DNA of 64,000 nucleotides from Sulfurimicrobium lacus (GCF_011764585.1 NZ_AP022853.1:1223501-1287500), one strand, 5' to 3'. Positions 36,222 to 46,842 are shown, counted from the stretch's first letter. A program made the numbers and translations. The notes: generated by a model from the letters alone, not told the origin.

Positions 36222-37603
36222 TCGCCTTTCCGTCCCAGGCCGCCCAACAGTGCCGCCACCTGCCGCTGCGGGCGCTTGCCGTGAGAGGCGGCGTGGCCCA
36301 TGGGTTGCTTGAGGTGATGGTTGTTGGCCGCCGGTTTGGGTACGCCTTCGCTCGGCGCGCGCTGGGCATGGTGTTCCGCGGCGGGCGGCAATTCAGGACG
36401 GCGCGGGGGAGTACGTTCACGACCGCGTTCCCGCGACGGCGCTTCGCTCCTGGGCGTGCTGCCCGGTTCGAAACCCGCCACGACCACCTTGGGGATCTCG
36501 CGCTTGATGAGGCGTTCGATTTCGCCCAGCATGCGCATTTCCTCTTCGCTCACCAGTGAAATCGCGTCGCCCTGGCTGCCGGCGCGGCCGGTGCGCCCGA
36601 TGCGGTGCACGTAGTCTTCCGGCGAATTGGGCATTTCGAAATTGAATACGTGGGGCAGCTGGTCGATGTCGATGCCGCGCGCCGCCACGTCGGTCGCCAC
36701 CAGCACCCGTACCGCGCCTTCCTTGAAGTCGGACAATGCCTTGGTGCGTTGCGGCTGGCTCTTGTCGCCGTGAATCGCCACCGCCAGTATGCCGTCGCGC
36801 TCCAGCTGGTGGGCAAGGCGGTCGGCGCCGTGCTTGGTGCGGGCAAATACCAGCACTTGGCGCAAATCCTGGGTTTTGATCAGGTGGGACAGCAGTTCGC
36901 GCTTGCGCGCCTGTTCCACCGGATGCGCCACCTGGGTGACGTTTTCGGCGGCGGTATTGCGGGCCGCCACTTCGATCAGCACCGGGTCGCGCAGCAGGGA
37001 ATCGGACAGGCGCTTGATTTCCTCGGCGAAGGTGGCCGAGAACAGCAAACTCTGGCGCTGCGCCGGTAGCAGGCTCATGATGCGGCGCAAGTCGGGCAGG
37101 AAGCCCATGTCCAGCATGCGGTCGGCTTCGTCCAGCACGAGGAATTCGACTTTGGAGAGGTTGATGCTCTTTTGCTGCACGTGGTCCAGCAGGCGGCCGG
37201 GCGTGGCCACCACGATGTCCACGCCGGCGCGCAAGGCATCAATCTGCGGATTCATGTTGACGCCGCCGTAAATCACGGTGGCCTTGAGCGGCAGGTATTT
37301 GCCATAGGTGCGCACGCTTTCCTCGACCTGGGCCGCGAGTTCGCGCGTGGGGGTGAGGATCAGGGCGCGAATCGGGTGCTTGGCGGGCGAGGTGCTGGTG
37401 CTGGCATGCGTGGCCAGGCGGTGCAGCAGCGGCAGGGTGAAACCGGCGGTCTTGCCGGTGCCGGTCTGGGCGCCGGCCATGATGTCGCGGCCTTGCAGGA
37501 CCACGGGGATGGCCTGTGCCTGGATCGGGGTCGGTTCGGTGTAGCCCTGGTCGGAGACGGCGCGCAGAATTTCGGGGCGTAGCCCAAGATCTTCAAAGGT
37601 CAT
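36218..37603 (-). CDS. rhlE: DEAD-box RNA helicase, RhlE type
   Basis: The 461-residue ATP-dependent RNA helicase acts in ribosome assembly and RNA turnover. Motifs in order: Q-motif region [64 protein letters not shown] and [12 protein letters not shown]. The C-terminal 100 residues are Arg/Pro-rich and disordered ([13 protein letters not shown]), typical of RhlE proteins, and probably bind RNA. Confidence 0.92.
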   Translation of the reverse strand: MTFEDLGLRPEILRAVSDQGYTEPTPIQAQAIPVVLQGRDIMAGAQTGTGKTAGFTLPLLHRLATHASTSTSPAKHPIRALILTPTRELAAQVEESVRTYGKYLPLKATVIYGGVNMNPQIDALRAGVDIVVATPGRLLDHVQQKSINLSKVEFLVLDEADRMLDMGFLPDLRRIMSLLPAQRQSLLFSATFAEEIKRLSDSLLRDPVLIEVAARNTAAENVTQVAHPVEQARKRELLSHLIKTQDLRQVLVFARTKHGADRLAHQLERDGILAVAIHGDKSQPQRTKALSDFKEGAVRVLVATDVAARGIDIDQLPHVFNFEMPNSPEDYVHRIGRTGRAGSQGDAISLVSEEEMRMLGEIERLIKREIPKVVVAGFEPGSTPRSEAPSRERGRERTPPRRPELPPAAEHHAQRAPSEGVPKPAANNHHLKQPMGHAASHGKRPQRQVAALLGGLGRKGD

Positions 37604-37771
37604 GTGTTTTTATTGCTCCTGGATCAGCCTGTCGTAGGTACGCCAACGAGCCGGTCCAGGCGTGGAATTTTCTGAAGGAAAGATGGGTTGATAAACGCTG
37701 TGGTTCGCGACCGGATTGCGTCCCACGTGAAAAGGATTTTACTGGATATTCAATCCCTTGAACAGGGATCG
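37604..37771. other. Gap between pssA and the RhlE-type gene
   Basis: The 168-bp stretch has no gene. The small hairpin ATCCCT-GTTCA-AGGGAT (minus strand, about 37753-37769), directly after pssA, is the only structure and has no clear T-run. The promoter of the helicase gene must lie here. Confidence 0.4.
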
Positions 37772-38545
37772 TCATACTTCGGGCGGTACCGCCTTGCGTA
37801 CCCGGCGCTGCCTGATGCGCTGCCATGCCCAGGCGCTGTAGCCGGACAGGGCATACAGGACGAATCCGGCGAACAGGACATGTGCCGATCCGAGGTAGAT
37901 CAGGATGAAAAAGAGCACGATCGCCAGCACCATGGTGAAGGGGACGGTGCGGCGCAGGTTGATGTCCTTGCCGCTGTAGTAGCGGATGTTGCTCACCATG
38001 GTGAGGCCGGCGAACAGGGTGACGCCCCAGACCACCCAGCGGATATCGGTTCCCTTGATGCCGTAGTCGTTCATGATCCATACCAGTCCGGCGATAAGAG
38101 CCGCGGCAGCGGGGCTGGGAAGCCCCTGGAAGTAGCGCTTGTCCGCCACTTCGAGCTGGGTGTTGAAGCGTGCCAGACGCAAGGCGGCGCAGGCGCAATA
38201 GACGAAAGCGGCGATCCAGCCGAGCTTGCCCATGCCTTTCAGCGCCCAGACGTAAACCACTAGGGCCGGCGCGACGCCGAAGGAAACCATATCGGAAAGC
38301 GAGTCGTATTCCGCGCCGAAAGCGCTCTGGGTCCGCGTCAGGCGTGCCACGCGGCCGTCCAGCCCATCCATCACCATGGCAATGAAAATCGCCATGGCGG
38401 CGGCTTCGTAGCTGCCGTTCATGGCCTGGACGATGGAATAAAATCCGGCGAACAGCGCCGCGGTGGTGAACAGGTTGGGCAGCAGGTAGATGCCGCGGCG
38501 GCGCAGCTTGGGGTCGAGCAGGGGCTTGTGGTTGGTCTGCTGCAT
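37772..38545 (-). CDS. pssA: CDP-diacylglycerol-serine O-phosphatidyltransferase
   Basis: The 257-residue membrane enzyme makes phosphatidylserine from CDP-diacylglycerol and serine. The CDP-alcohol phosphotransferase motif DGLDGRVARLTRTQSAFGAE with the following YDSLSD is complete (DGxxAR-x8-GxxxDxxxD). About seven to eight hydrophobic segments follow the start RRGIYLLPNLFTTAALFAGF. It is the membrane-type PssA rather than the E. coli soluble type. It lies 6 bp after psd, the next step of the pathway. Confidence 0.95.
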   Translation of the reverse strand: MQQTNHKPLLDPKLRRRGIYLLPNLFTTAALFAGFYSIVQAMNGSYEAAAMAIFIAMVMDGLDGRVARLTRTQSAFGAEYDSLSDMVSFGVAPALVVYVWALKGMGKLGWIAAFVYCACAALRLARFNTQLEVADKRYFQGLPSPAAAALIAGLVWIMNDYGIKGTDIRWVVWGVTLFAGLTMVSNIRYYSGKDINLRRTVPFTMVLAIVLFFILIYLGSAHVLFAGFVLYALSGYSAWAWQRIRQRRVRKAVPPEV

Positions 38546-38551
38546 CAGGGT

Positions 38552-39223
38552 CTAGGCGAGCTCGGCCAGCACGGTTTCCGCCGCGTAGACCTTGTCACCC
38601 AGGCTGACCTTGGGCTGTGCGGTCAATGGCAGGTAGACGTCCACGCGCGAGCCGAAGCGGATGAAGCCGTAGCGCTGGCCGCGCGCCAGCACGTCGCTGG
38701 GCACCACGTAGCACAGGATGCGGCGTGCGATCAGACCGGCGACTTGCACCGAGGTGACGTCCGCGCCGTCCTTGGTTTGCAGCCACACCGCGTTGCGCTC
38801 GTTTTCCAGCGAGGCCTTGGCGAGGTCGGCATTGAAGAACTTGCCGGGGTGGTACCACACTTCCTTCACCGTGCCGTCAACCGGGCTGCGGTTGGAGTGC
38901 ACGTTGAACACGTTCATGAAGACGCTGATCTTCAGGGCGTCGCGTTGCAGGTAATGGTCATGGGTACGTTCCACGGCGACGATCCTGCCATCGGCAGGGG
39001 ACAGCACGATATTGGGCGCCTGCGGCACGGTGCGTGCCGGGTCGCGGAAAAACTGCAGTACGAACAGGCTGATGATCCACAGCGGCAAGGCCCACAGCCA
39101 GCCATAGAGGATCGTCACGAAGAGGGAGGCAATGACAGACGCGGCCAGGAAGGGCCAGCCTTCACGCGCAATAATAGGGTGAGGATAGTTGTTCAATTTT
39201 GGAGGGGCTACGCCGATGCACAT
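38552..39223 (-). CDS. psd: Phosphatidylserine decarboxylase proenzyme
   Basis: The 223-residue short-type (PSD-A) enzyme converts phosphatidylserine to phosphatidylethanolamine. The self-cleavage site that yields the pyruvoyl group is in [14 protein letters not shown] (FGS). Near the start, [16 protein letters not shown] is the family N-terminus, followed by two membrane segments, and [17 protein letters not shown] is also conserved. The ATG at 39223 is assumed; a TTG nine codons later would fit family starts better. It is upstream of pssA in the ilv-psd-pssA run. Confidence 0.94.
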   Translation of the reverse strand: MCIGVAPPKLNNYPHPIIAREGWPFLAASVIASLFVTILYGWLWALPLWIISLFVLQFFRDPARTVPQAPNIVLSPADGRIVAVERTHDHYLQRDALKISVFMNVFNVHSNRSPVDGTVKEVWYHPGKFFNADLAKASLENERNAVWLQTKDGADVTSVQVAGLIARRILCYVVPSDVLARGQRYGFIRFGSRVDVYLPLTAQPKVSLGDKVYAAETVLAELA

Positions 39224-39228
39224 GATTT

Positions 39229-39298
39229 TAGTGAGGAGTGAAGAGTAAGGAGTGAGGAGAGAAGGTTCTACCCCTCACTCCTCACCCCTAACTACTTA
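39229..39298. repeat. Inverted heptamer array at the ilvC 3' end
   Basis: Five plus-sense heptamers (TAGTGAG-GAGTGAA-GAGTAAG-GAGTGAG-GAGAGAA, 39229-39263), a 7-bp centre and four inverted ones (CCCCTCA-CTCCTCA-CCCCTAA-CTACTTA, 39271-39298). The array fills the whole psd-ilvC gap and touches the ilvC stop codon at 39299. It has the same unit as the array at 40334 on the other side of ilvC. Confidence 0.75.
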
Positions 39299-40398
<1,100 letters not shown>

Positions 40399-40403
<5 letters not shown>

Positions 40404-40890
40404 ATTTAAGTATTCTGTCGCCGCGACCGATACCGGAAGCACCGGTGCGCACTGTTTCCAGAATGGCGCTCTTGTCCAGCGCTTCGAGAAAGGCGTCGAG
40501 CTTCGATCCGGCACCGGTCATTTCGATGGTGTAGGTTTTGTCGGTGACGTCGATGATGCGTCCGCGGAAGATATCCGCCATGCGCTTCATTTCCTCGCGC
40601 CATTCGCCTTCGGCGCGCACTTTGACCAGCATCAGTTCGCGTTCGATATGGCCGGCTTCGGAGAGGTCCACCACCTTGACCACGTCGATCAGCTTGTTGA
40701 GTTGTTTGGTGATCTGTTCGATGACTTCATCCGAGCCGCGCGTGACGATGGTCATGCGCGACAGGGTGGCGTCCTCGGTGGGGGCCACGGTGAGCGATTC
40801 GATATTGTAGCCACGTGCCGAAAACAGGCCTGCCACGCGGGACAGGGCACCAGCTTCATTTTCCATCAGGAGGGAGATGATATGTCTCAT
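40399..40890 (-). CDS. ilvH: Acetolactate synthase small (regulatory) subunit
   Basis: The 163-residue regulatory subunit activates the catalytic subunit and carries valine feedback inhibition. The N-terminal ACT domain shows MRHIISLLMENEAGALSRVA and GLFSARGYNIESLTV, followed by the C-terminal regulatory domain. It starts 2 bp after the large subunit. Its stop lies in a heptamer repeat. Confidence 0.97.
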
Positions 40891-40892
40891 GT

Positions 40893-42596
40893 TTACACCA
40901 GAATCATTTCGGACAGGCCTTTGCCGCCGGGAATCATGGGATAGACGTTCTCGGTCTGGTCGGTGCGGAAGTCGAGGAATACCAGTTTCTCTTTCATCTC
41001 GTCGGAGAAAGCCCATTTGAGTGCGTCTTCGACTTCGGCGGGATTGTCGATGCGTCGCCCGTGATGGCCGTAAGCCTCTGCCAGTTTGACGAAATCCGGC
41101 AGGGTGTCCATATAGGATTCTGCGTAGCGTTCACCGTAGAAAAATTCCTGCCACTGTCTCACCATGCCCAGATAACGGTTGTTGAGCAGGATGATTTTGA
41201 GCGGAATATTGAACTGCTTGCAGGTCGCCAGTTCCTGGATGTTCATCTGGATGCTGCCTTCGCCGGTGACGCACGCCACCATTGCACCAGGATGGGCTAG
41301 CTGCACGCCCATCGCAGCGGGCAGGCCAAAGCCCATCGTGCCCAGGCCGCCGGAATTGATCCAGCGCCGCGGTTTGTCGAACTTGTAGAATTGCGCCGCC
41401 CACATCTGGTGCTGGCCTACATCGGAAGTCACGAAGGCATCGCCCCTGGTGATTTCGTGCAGCTTTTCCAGTACGAACTGGGGCTTGATGATGTCGCTGT
41501 GACGGTCATATTTGAGGCAGTCGCGCGAGCGCCACAACTCGATCTGCGTGAGCCAGGTCTTGAGTGCGGTCTGATCGGGCTTTTCCTTGCTGGCCTTGAT
41601 CAGCTTGATCATTTCCGTCAGCACTTCAGGCACGTTGCCGACGATGGGCACGTCCACCCTGACGCGCTTGGAAATGGAAGAAGGATCGATGTCGATGTGG
41701 ATGATCTTGCGCTCTTCCTGGTAGAAGTGCTCAGGGCTGCCGATCACGCGGTCGTCGAAGCGCGCGCCGATGGCCACCAGCACGTCGCTGTGCTGCACTG
41801 CCATGTTGGCTTCATAAGTGCCGTGCATGCCGAGCATGCCGACCGACAGCGGGTCGCTGGCGGGGAAGCCACCCAGGCCCATCAGGGTATTGGTGCAGGG
41901 GAAGCCGAGCAGACGCGCCAGTTCAGTCAGTTGTTCCGCCGCATCGGACAGGATCACGCCGCCGCCGGCATAGATCATCGGCCGTTTGGCTTCCAGCAGC
42001 ATCTGCACCGCGCGCTTGATCTGCCCGCCGTGGCCCTTGGTCACGGGGTTGTAGGAGCGCATGCTGACATTTTTTGGATAGGAGAATTCGGTCTTGAACT
42101 GGGTGACATCCTTGGGAATGTCCACCAGCACCGGCCCCGGTCGTCCCGTGGAGGCGATGTAAAAGGCTTTCTTGATGGTGCTGGCGAGATCCCGGATGTC
42201 CTTCACCAGGAAATTGTGTTTGACGCAGGGACGGGTGATGCCGACCGTGTCCACTTCCTGGAAGGCATCCATGCCGATGGCGGGCGTCGGCACCTGGCCG
42301 CTGATCACCACCATCGGGATCGAGTCCATGTATGCCGTGGCGATGCCGGTGACTGCATTGGTCGCGCCCGGGCCGGAGGTGACCAGCGCCACGCCGGTGC
42401 GCCCGGTAGCGCGGGCGTAGCCGTCGGCGGCATGCACTGCCGCCTGCTCGTGCCGCACCAGGACATGCTTGAACTTGTCCTGTTGATAAATTGCGTCGTA
42501 GATGTTGAGCACCGCGCCGCCAGGGTAGCCGAACACATATTCGACGCCTTCTTCCGCCAGGCAGCGTACGGTGATTTCTGCGCCCGTTAATTCCAT
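40893..42596 (-). CDS. ilvI: Acetolactate synthase large (catalytic) subunit
   Basis: The 567-residue thiamine-diphosphate enzyme forms acetolactate or acetohydroxybutyrate, the first step shared by Ile and Val synthesis. The N-terminal EEGVEYVFGYPGGAVLNIYD carries the catalytic glutamate region (LVRHEQAAVHAADGYAR). The cofactor-binding GEGSIQMNIQELATCKQFNI and NNRYLGMVRQWQEFFY are in the C-terminal third. First gene of the ilvI-ilvH-ilvC-psd-pssA run; the name ilvB would be equally acceptable. Confidence 0.96.
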   Translation of the reverse strand: MELTGAEITVRCLAEEGVEYVFGYPGGAVLNIYDAIYQQDKFKHVLVRHEQAAVHAADGYARATGRTGVALVTSGPGATNAVTGIATAYMDSIPMVVISGQVPTPAIGMDAFQEVDTVGITRPCVKHNFLVKDIRDLASTIKKAFYIASTGRPGPVLVDIPKDVTQFKTEFSYPKNVSMRSYNPVTKGHGGQIKRAVQMLLEAKRPMIYAGGGVILSDAAEQLTELARLLGFPCTNTLMGLGGFPASDPLSVGMLGMHGTYEANMAVQHSDVLVAIGARFDDRVIGSPEHFYQEERKIIHIDIDPSSISKRVRVDVPIVGNVPEVLTEMIKLIKASKEKPDQTALKTWLTQIELWRSRDCLKYDRHSDIIKPQFVLEKLHEITRGDAFVTSDVGQHQMWAAQFYKFDKPRRWINSGGLGTMGFGLPAAMGVQLAHPGAMVACVTGEGSIQMNIQELATCKQFNIPLKIILLNNRYLGMVRQWQEFFYGERYAESYMDTLPDFVKLAEAYGHHGRRIDNPAEVEDALKWAFSDEMKEKLVFLDFRTDQTENVYPMIPGGKGLSEMILV

Positions 42597-42704
42597 GTAA
42601 AACCCTTGCCAGACAAACTAACAAAAAGACCTCGAACAGTAACGGTTGTGGCAGATTTGGTCAAGTGCGCGAATGCTTTGTGGATGATGGGCCGCAAGGA
42701 TTTT

Positions 42705-42713
42705 TGTTATGAT
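42705..42713 (+). promoter_or_regulatory. Extended -10 promoter of the sigma-factor cluster
   Basis: TGTTATGAT is an extended -10 (TG-n-TATGAT). Transcription would start near 42720, leaving about 27 nt to the CTG at 42747 but only about 12 nt to the TTG at 42732. No -35 at the right distance is obvious. Confidence 0.45.
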
Positions 42714-42731
42714 GCGGGTTGAGCGAAATAT

Positions 42732-43313
42732 TTGGGGAAGATAAAACTGGCTACCGAGCGGGAGCTTTCGGATTTTCTGGTTCAAGTGGAGCGACGCGCC
42801 TTCAAGCAGGCCGCGTTCGCCGTGCGCGACGACCACGCAGCGCTGGACGTCGTGCAGGATGCCATGATGAAACTGGCGGAAAAGTACGGCGATCGGCCGG
42901 CGGATGAGCTGCCCCTGCTGTTCCAGCGCATTCTGCAGAACGCCATCCGCGACTACTTCCGGCGCCACAAGGTGCGGGCCATGTGGACCACCCTGATGTC
43001 GTCGTTTTCGACCAATCACGATGGCGACGAGCAGGACCCGCTGGAAACGCTCGAGGTCGAAAGCGACTCTAATTATTTCGAAAACCCTTCGAAGCAGCTG
43101 GATCGGCAGCAAACCCTCGCCGTTATTGAAGATGCATTGAAAGAATTGCCGGCACGTCAACGGGAAGCCTTCCTGCTGCGTTACTGGGAGGATATGGATG
43201 TCGCCGAGACGGCCGAGGCAATGGGGTGTTCGGAAGGCAGCGTAAAGACCCATTGTTCCCGGGCGACGCATGCGCTGGCCGCGATACTGAAGAAAAAAGG
43301 AGTTCAGCTATGA
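42732..43313 (+). CDS. RNA polymerase sigma factor, ECF-like
   Basis: The 193-residue sigma-70-family protein has region 2 (FKQAAFAVRDDHAALDVVQD to the RDYFRRHKVRAMW block) and region 4 (LPARQREAFLLRYWEDMDVA, CSEGSVKTHCSRAT). The annotated TTG at 42732 lacks a ribosome site. GGGGAAG at 42734-42740 instead points to CTG 42747, giving LATERELSDFLVQ, which looks like the natural N-terminus. Three genes follow in overlapping order (DUF3619, DUF3106, RDD), a betaproteobacterial cluster; the DUF3619 protein is the likely membrane partner. Confidence 0.9.
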   Translation: MGKIKLATERELSDFLVQVERRAFKQAAFAVRDDHAALDVVQDAMMKLAEKYGDRPADELPLLFQRILQNAIRDYFRRHKVRAMWTTLMSSFSTNHDGDEQDPLETLEVESDSNYFENPSKQLDRQQTLAVIEDALKELPARQREAFLLRYWEDMDVAETAEAMGCSEGSVKTHCSRATHALAAILKKKGVQL

Positions 43314-43696
43314 ACGAGCGGGACATAGCGAAAAAGATTTCGCAACATTTGAATTACGGGACGAACCAGCTGGATCGTTCGGTCTTGGCGCGCCTGCAAG
43401 CTGCGCGTCAGCAGGCCCTGGAGCTTCACGCCAAACCGCGTCATGCGTTCGGCCTGAGCTTGGCCGGCGCTGCCGGCAGCGGCCATCATCATGGCGAGGG
43501 ACGGCATTTTTCCCTCCGCTTCTGGCTGTCCCTGGCGGCCCTGCTGGTCGGGTTGCTCATCGCCGTCAACTGGCAGACCATGAACGGCGATCTTGCTGAT
43601 GACGTCGACGCAACCCTGCTGGCGGCTGACTTGCCGGTGCACGCTTACCTGGACTCAGACTTCGACGCATGGCTAGAACAATCCTCGCAGGACTAG
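43310..43696 (+). CDS. DUF3619 membrane protein, putative anti-sigma factor
   Basis: This 128-residue protein starts at an ATGA overlap with the sigma gene. Residues 1-60 are cytosolic with the conserved ISQHLNYGTNQLDRSVLARL and a His-rich GSGHHHGEGRH stretch. One membrane helix lies at about 69-86 (LRFWLSLAALLVGLLIAV), and a short acidic periplasmic tail follows (YLDSDFDAWL). That layout and position match anti-sigma factors, but there is no recognisable ZAS zinc motif, so the role is inferred. Confidence 0.8.
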   Translation: MNERDIAKKISQHLNYGTNQLDRSVLARLQAARQQALELHAKPRHAFGLSLAGAAGSGHHHGEGRHFSLRFWLSLAALLVGLLIAVNWQTMNGDLADDVDATLLAADLPVHAYLDSDFDAWLEQSSQD

Positions 43697-44133
43697 CTTT
43701 CTGGCTGTTGCTGCTTTCCCCCGCGGCAAACGCCCTGGATTCGGCCGCCAAGCCGCCGCAATGGACTGAACTGTCGCCGCTGCAGCAGCAAGTCCTCGCG
43801 CCTGTCGCGCAGAACTGGAATGGCATGACGTCAAAGCAGCGCTCCAAGTTGCTGGGAGTGGCCAAGCATTATCCGAAAATGATGCCCGGCGAGCAGCAAC
43901 GAGTGCAGGCCCGCCTCAAGGACTGGGAGTCGCTCACGCCCGAGCAGAGAGAGCAGGCGCGCAAGAAATATCAGCAGTTCAAACAGTTGCCACCCGAAAA
44001 GCGCCAGGAACTGAAGCGCAAATGGCAGCTCAAGACGCAGCAGGAGGGCGCTCCACAGCCGCTTCCGCAGCCAGTGCCCCTTGCGCCGCTTCAGCCGGTT
44101 GCACCCGCACCTGCGGTTCCCTCCGCCAAATAA
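43669..44133 (+). CDS. DUF3106 exported protein
   Basis: The 154-residue protein overlaps the DUF3619 gene by 28 bp. A signal peptide (LAGLAFWLLLLSPAANA) is followed by a helical repeat region built of W-x(n)-LTPEQR-like units: WTELSPLQQQVL, WNGMTSKQRSKLL and WESLTPEQREQARK. The tail is Pro/Gln/Ala-rich. The repeats resemble CpxP/Spy-type periplasmic helical sensors in composition, so a periplasmic sensing role for the sigma cluster is possible but unproved. Confidence 0.8.
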   Translation: MARTILAGLAFWLLLLSPAANALDSAAKPPQWTELSPLQQQVLAPVAQNWNGMTSKQRSKLLGVAKHYPKMMPGEQQRVQARLKDWESLTPEQREQARKKYQQFKQLPPEKRQELKRKWQLKTQQEGAPQPLPQPVPLAPLQPVAPAPAVPSAK

Positions 44134-44149
44134 TTCTCCGCCTGATACC

Positions 44150-44581
44150 TTGACGCCGTCTCCTGCAAACTGCACCCCTCCTGGAATCATGCGGCGTCTT
44201 GCCAGCATGCTTTATGAAAGCCTGTTGTTGCTGGCAGTCTTGTTTCTGGCCGGCTTCATCTTTGTCGGACTGACTCATGGCGCCAGTTCGGGCCCGGTTA
44301 AACTGGCGTTCCAGCTTTACCTGACGGGTGTGGTGGCAGCCTATTTCATCTGGTTCTGGTTGCACGGCGGCCAGACTCTGGCGATGAAAACCTGGCATCT
44401 GCGCCTGGTCGGGGCCGCCGATCAACCTGTAAGCCTGCGTCAGGCGATATTGCGTTTCGTTGTCGCCGTGCCCGGGGTGTTGTCGGGCATCAGCGTGCTG
44501 TGGGCCTTGTTCGATCGGGACAAGCAGTTCCTCCACGACAGACTGGCCAAGACAAAGATCATCCTGACTGATAAACGATAG
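44150..44581 (+). CDS. RDD family membrane protein
   Basis: About 143 residues from the TTG at 44150 (chosen because a short polar stretch before PGIMRRLASMLYESLLL is usual; ATG 44189 is the alternative). RDD hallmarks are the Arg at the start of helix 1 (RRLASMLYES), WLHGGQTLAMKTWHLRLV before the middle, and LFDRDKQFLHDRLAKTKIIL near the end. Three membrane helices. It is the last gene of the sigma cluster, and its stop lies in a heptamer array shared with lptG. Confidence 0.82.
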   Translation: MTPSPANCTPPGIMRRLASMLYESLLLLAVLFLAGFIFVGLTHGASSGPVKLAFQLYLTGVVAAYFIWFWLHGGQTLAMKTWHLRLVGAADQPVSLRQAILRFVVAVPGVLSGISVLWALFDRDKQFLHDRLAKTKIILTDKR

Positions 44582-44595
44582 CCGATAGCTATCGT
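44568..44595. repeat. Short heptamer array across two convergent gene ends
   Basis: CTGATAA-ACGATAG-CCGATAG-CTATCGT. The RDD stop codon (44579-44581) and the lptG stop codon (44589-44591, complement) both fall in these units. CGATAGCTATCG (44583-44594) is a perfect palindrome. It is a shorter and weaker case than the other arrays. Confidence 0.5.
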
Positions 44596-45662
44596 CTTTC
44601 CATCCACCAGATCATCCCCAGCGCAATGCTGAGGAAGGCGATGGCGGGGAAGGATGCGCTGAATAGCGGCGGCCAGTCGTTGAGCAAGCCGAGGTGGGCG
44701 AATACCCGATTCAACAGGTGGAAAGACAGGCCCACCATGATCCCCAAAAATATCTTGCCGCCGATGCCGCCACTGCGGGTTTGATGATAGGCGAAGGGCA
44801 GGGCGAAAATCATCATCACCAGCGTGGCAAACGGGTAAGCCAGTTTCGACCACAGCGCAATTTCATAGCGGATGGTTTTCTGCTTGTTTTCGCGCAAGTG
44901 CACCACGTACTGGTACAGGTTCCAGGCGGACATCTGTTCCGGCACGACCAGCAGCACCGAAAGAATGTCGGGATTCAGCACCGATTTCCAGGCCAGTTGC
45001 GGCAGTTTTTCCACCGTGGTGCGATCCCCTTCGAAGTGGGTTTGCGTCACGTCTTCCAGTAACCATCGGCCCTCTGTCTCATAGTGGCCGCGATCGGAAT
45101 AGCTGACCATTTTCAAGTGATAGCCACTGTCGTACTGGAAAATTTTCACGCCCAGCAGGGTGGTGTCCGGCAGAATTTCGCGCACATTGACGAAGCTCCT
45201 GTCGTCCTTCAGCCACAGGCCGGAGCGAAATTCCTGCGCCACCACCGAACTGGTGGCTTTCAGCCGCAGCTGTTCCGCCATGCGCTCGGCTCCCGGTGTG
45301 ATCAGTTCGCCAAACAGCAGGGTCAGCAGCACAAACACCATGCCGGTTTGCATCAACGACAGCGCGAAGCGTTGTGTAGATAATCCGGAAACCCGCATCA
45401 CGGTGAATTCGGAATGGGCGGAAAGCTGTGCCAGGGCGAACAGCGTGCCGATCAGGGCGGCAATCGGAAAAAGCTCGTAGACGTGGCCGGGCAGGTTGAG
45501 CGCGACGAAGCCCATGATTTGCGGCAGGCGGTAGTTGCCTTTGCCCAGGTCGCCCAGTTCGTGAATCAGGTCGAAGAAGGCGAACAGGGAGAGCAGCGCG
45601 GCAAAAACGAATGCCGTGCTGGCATAAATTTCTCGCGCCAGGTAGCGATGCAGAATTCTCAT
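44589..45662 (-). CDS. lptG: LPS export system permease LptG
   Basis: LptG (357 residues) pairs with LptF and the ATPase LptB to lift lipopolysaccharide out of the inner membrane. It has six membrane helices: three at the N-terminus (starting MRILHRYLAREIYASTAFVF), a periplasmic jellyroll of about 190 residues and three at the C-terminus. The start is ATG 45662; upstream codons lie in lptF. It overlaps lptF by 4 bp. Confidence 0.95.
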   Translation of the reverse strand: MRILHRYLAREIYASTAFVFAALLSLFAFFDLIHELGDLGKGNYRLPQIMGFVALNLPGHVYELFPIAALIGTLFALAQLSAHSEFTVMRVSGLSTQRFALSLMQTGMVFVLLTLLFGELITPGAERMAEQLRLKATSSVVAQEFRSGLWLKDDRSFVNVREILPDTTLLGVKIFQYDSGYHLKMVSYSDRGHYETEGRWLLEDVTQTHFEGDRTTVEKLPQLAWKSVLNPDILSVLLVVPEQMSAWNLYQYVVHLRENKQKTIRYEIALWSKLAYPFATLVMMIFALPFAYHQTRSGGIGGKIFLGIMVGLSFHLLNRVFAHLGLLNDWPPLFSASFPAIAFLSIALGMIWWMERR

Positions 45663-46750
45663 GTTTTCCGCCGCAACAGGTTGAACAGCGAGGGTGCCAG
45701 CAACAGGCGGCGGTAGAACAGTGCGCCGATCAGCAAAACCAGAATGCCGTGTACCAGCCATACGCCCAGTGCCGGATGCAGCTTCCCCTGCGCCACCCAG
45801 GCTTGGGCGATGCTGATGCAGTTGTTGTAGATGAGGTATGTCACCAGGGCCATGATCAGATTCATGGAGCGTCCGGCGCGCGGGTTGACGAAGCTCAGGG
45901 GGATGGCCATCAGCGCCAGCAAGACGGCGCTCAGCGGCAGTGACAGGCGCCATTGCAATTCGGCGATGTTGGTGAGGGTCTTGTTGCGTATCAGTTCGAG
46001 AATGGAGAGGGCTTTTGCCGACGGCGCTTCCAGGTGCGCTTCATAGGGGTCGATGCGTACTGCATAACGTTCGAATTCGACGATCTTGTATTCCGGCGAT
46101 CCGGGCAATCCTTCGTAGCGTCGACCGTCGAGCAGCATCAGGTAACGGTCGCCGTTGCTGGCTTGGCTCTGGTAGCCGTGCTCGGCGAACATCACGCCCT
46201 GTTTCTGGTTCTCGGTGGATTGCATGAAAATGTTGTGCACCGTATTTTTTGTTCCGGCAAAACTTTCCACGAAAAACACGCGATCGGCATGCTTGGACTC
46301 CTTGAAAACCCCGGGAGCTACTGCGGCCACGTCGTCTCGGCTGTCGATTTGCGCGCGGTATTGATTCTGTTTCTCTAGTGCCCAGGGCGAGAGGAGCAGG
46401 CTTAATACCGCCACGATCAGCGCTACCGGCATGGCAAAGGCCATGACCGGCCTGATGAACGCCGTCAGGCTCAGTCCGGAGCAGAACCAAACCACCATTT
46501 CGTTGTCACGATAGCTGCGGGTCAGGGTCAGCAGGACGGCGATGAACAGCGTGAGCGACAGCAGGACCGGCAGGTAATTGAGCGCGCTGAAGCCCAGAAA
46601 GGCCACCACCGCCTCGCTTGCCAGCGAGCCGCTTGCAGCCTGGCCGAGAAGCCGGATCACCAGGGTGGTGATGCTGATTGCCAGGAGGACGATAAATACG
46701 GCGGTTGCATTGCCAAACAGTTCATGCAACAAAGCGCGGCGAAAAATCAT
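45659..46750 (-). CDS. lptF: LPS export system permease LptF
   Basis: LptF (363 residues) is the second permease of the LptBFG exporter. Layout as LptG, with start MIFRRALLHELFGNATAVF, the conserved SYRDNEMVVWFCSGLS block between helices 2 and 3, and a periplasmic jellyroll. It is transcribed divergently from pepA, a very common proteobacterial arrangement. Confidence 0.95.
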   Translation of the reverse strand: MIFRRALLHELFGNATAVFIVLLAISITTLVIRLLGQAASGSLASEAVVAFLGFSALNYLPVLLSLTLFIAVLLTLTRSYRDNEMVVWFCSGLSLTAFIRPVMAFAMPVALIVAVLSLLLSPWALEKQNQYRAQIDSRDDVAAVAPGVFKESKHADRVFFVESFAGTKNTVHNIFMQSTENQKQGVMFAEHGYQSQASNGDRYLMLLDGRRYEGLPGSPEYKIVEFERYAVRIDPYEAHLEAPSAKALSILELIRNKTLTNIAELQWRLSLPLSAVLLALMAIPLSFVNPRAGRSMNLIMALVTYLIYNNCISIAQAWVAQGKLHPALGVWLVHGILVLLIGALFYRRLLLAPSLFNLLRRKT

Positions 46751-46842
46751 ATTTTGGGTTTTCTTTGACTTTCCTGCTTGGGTCTGAGGATAATTGAACC
46801 CAATTCAAATTTGGTCAATGTGGGACGAATAAGGAGCAGCAC

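Noticed and set aside
42597..42731. Search for an ilv leader peptide and attenuator before the ilv large-subunit gene
   Set aside because: No short frame rich in Leu, Ile or Val codons and no terminator/antiterminator pair was found on the minus strand.
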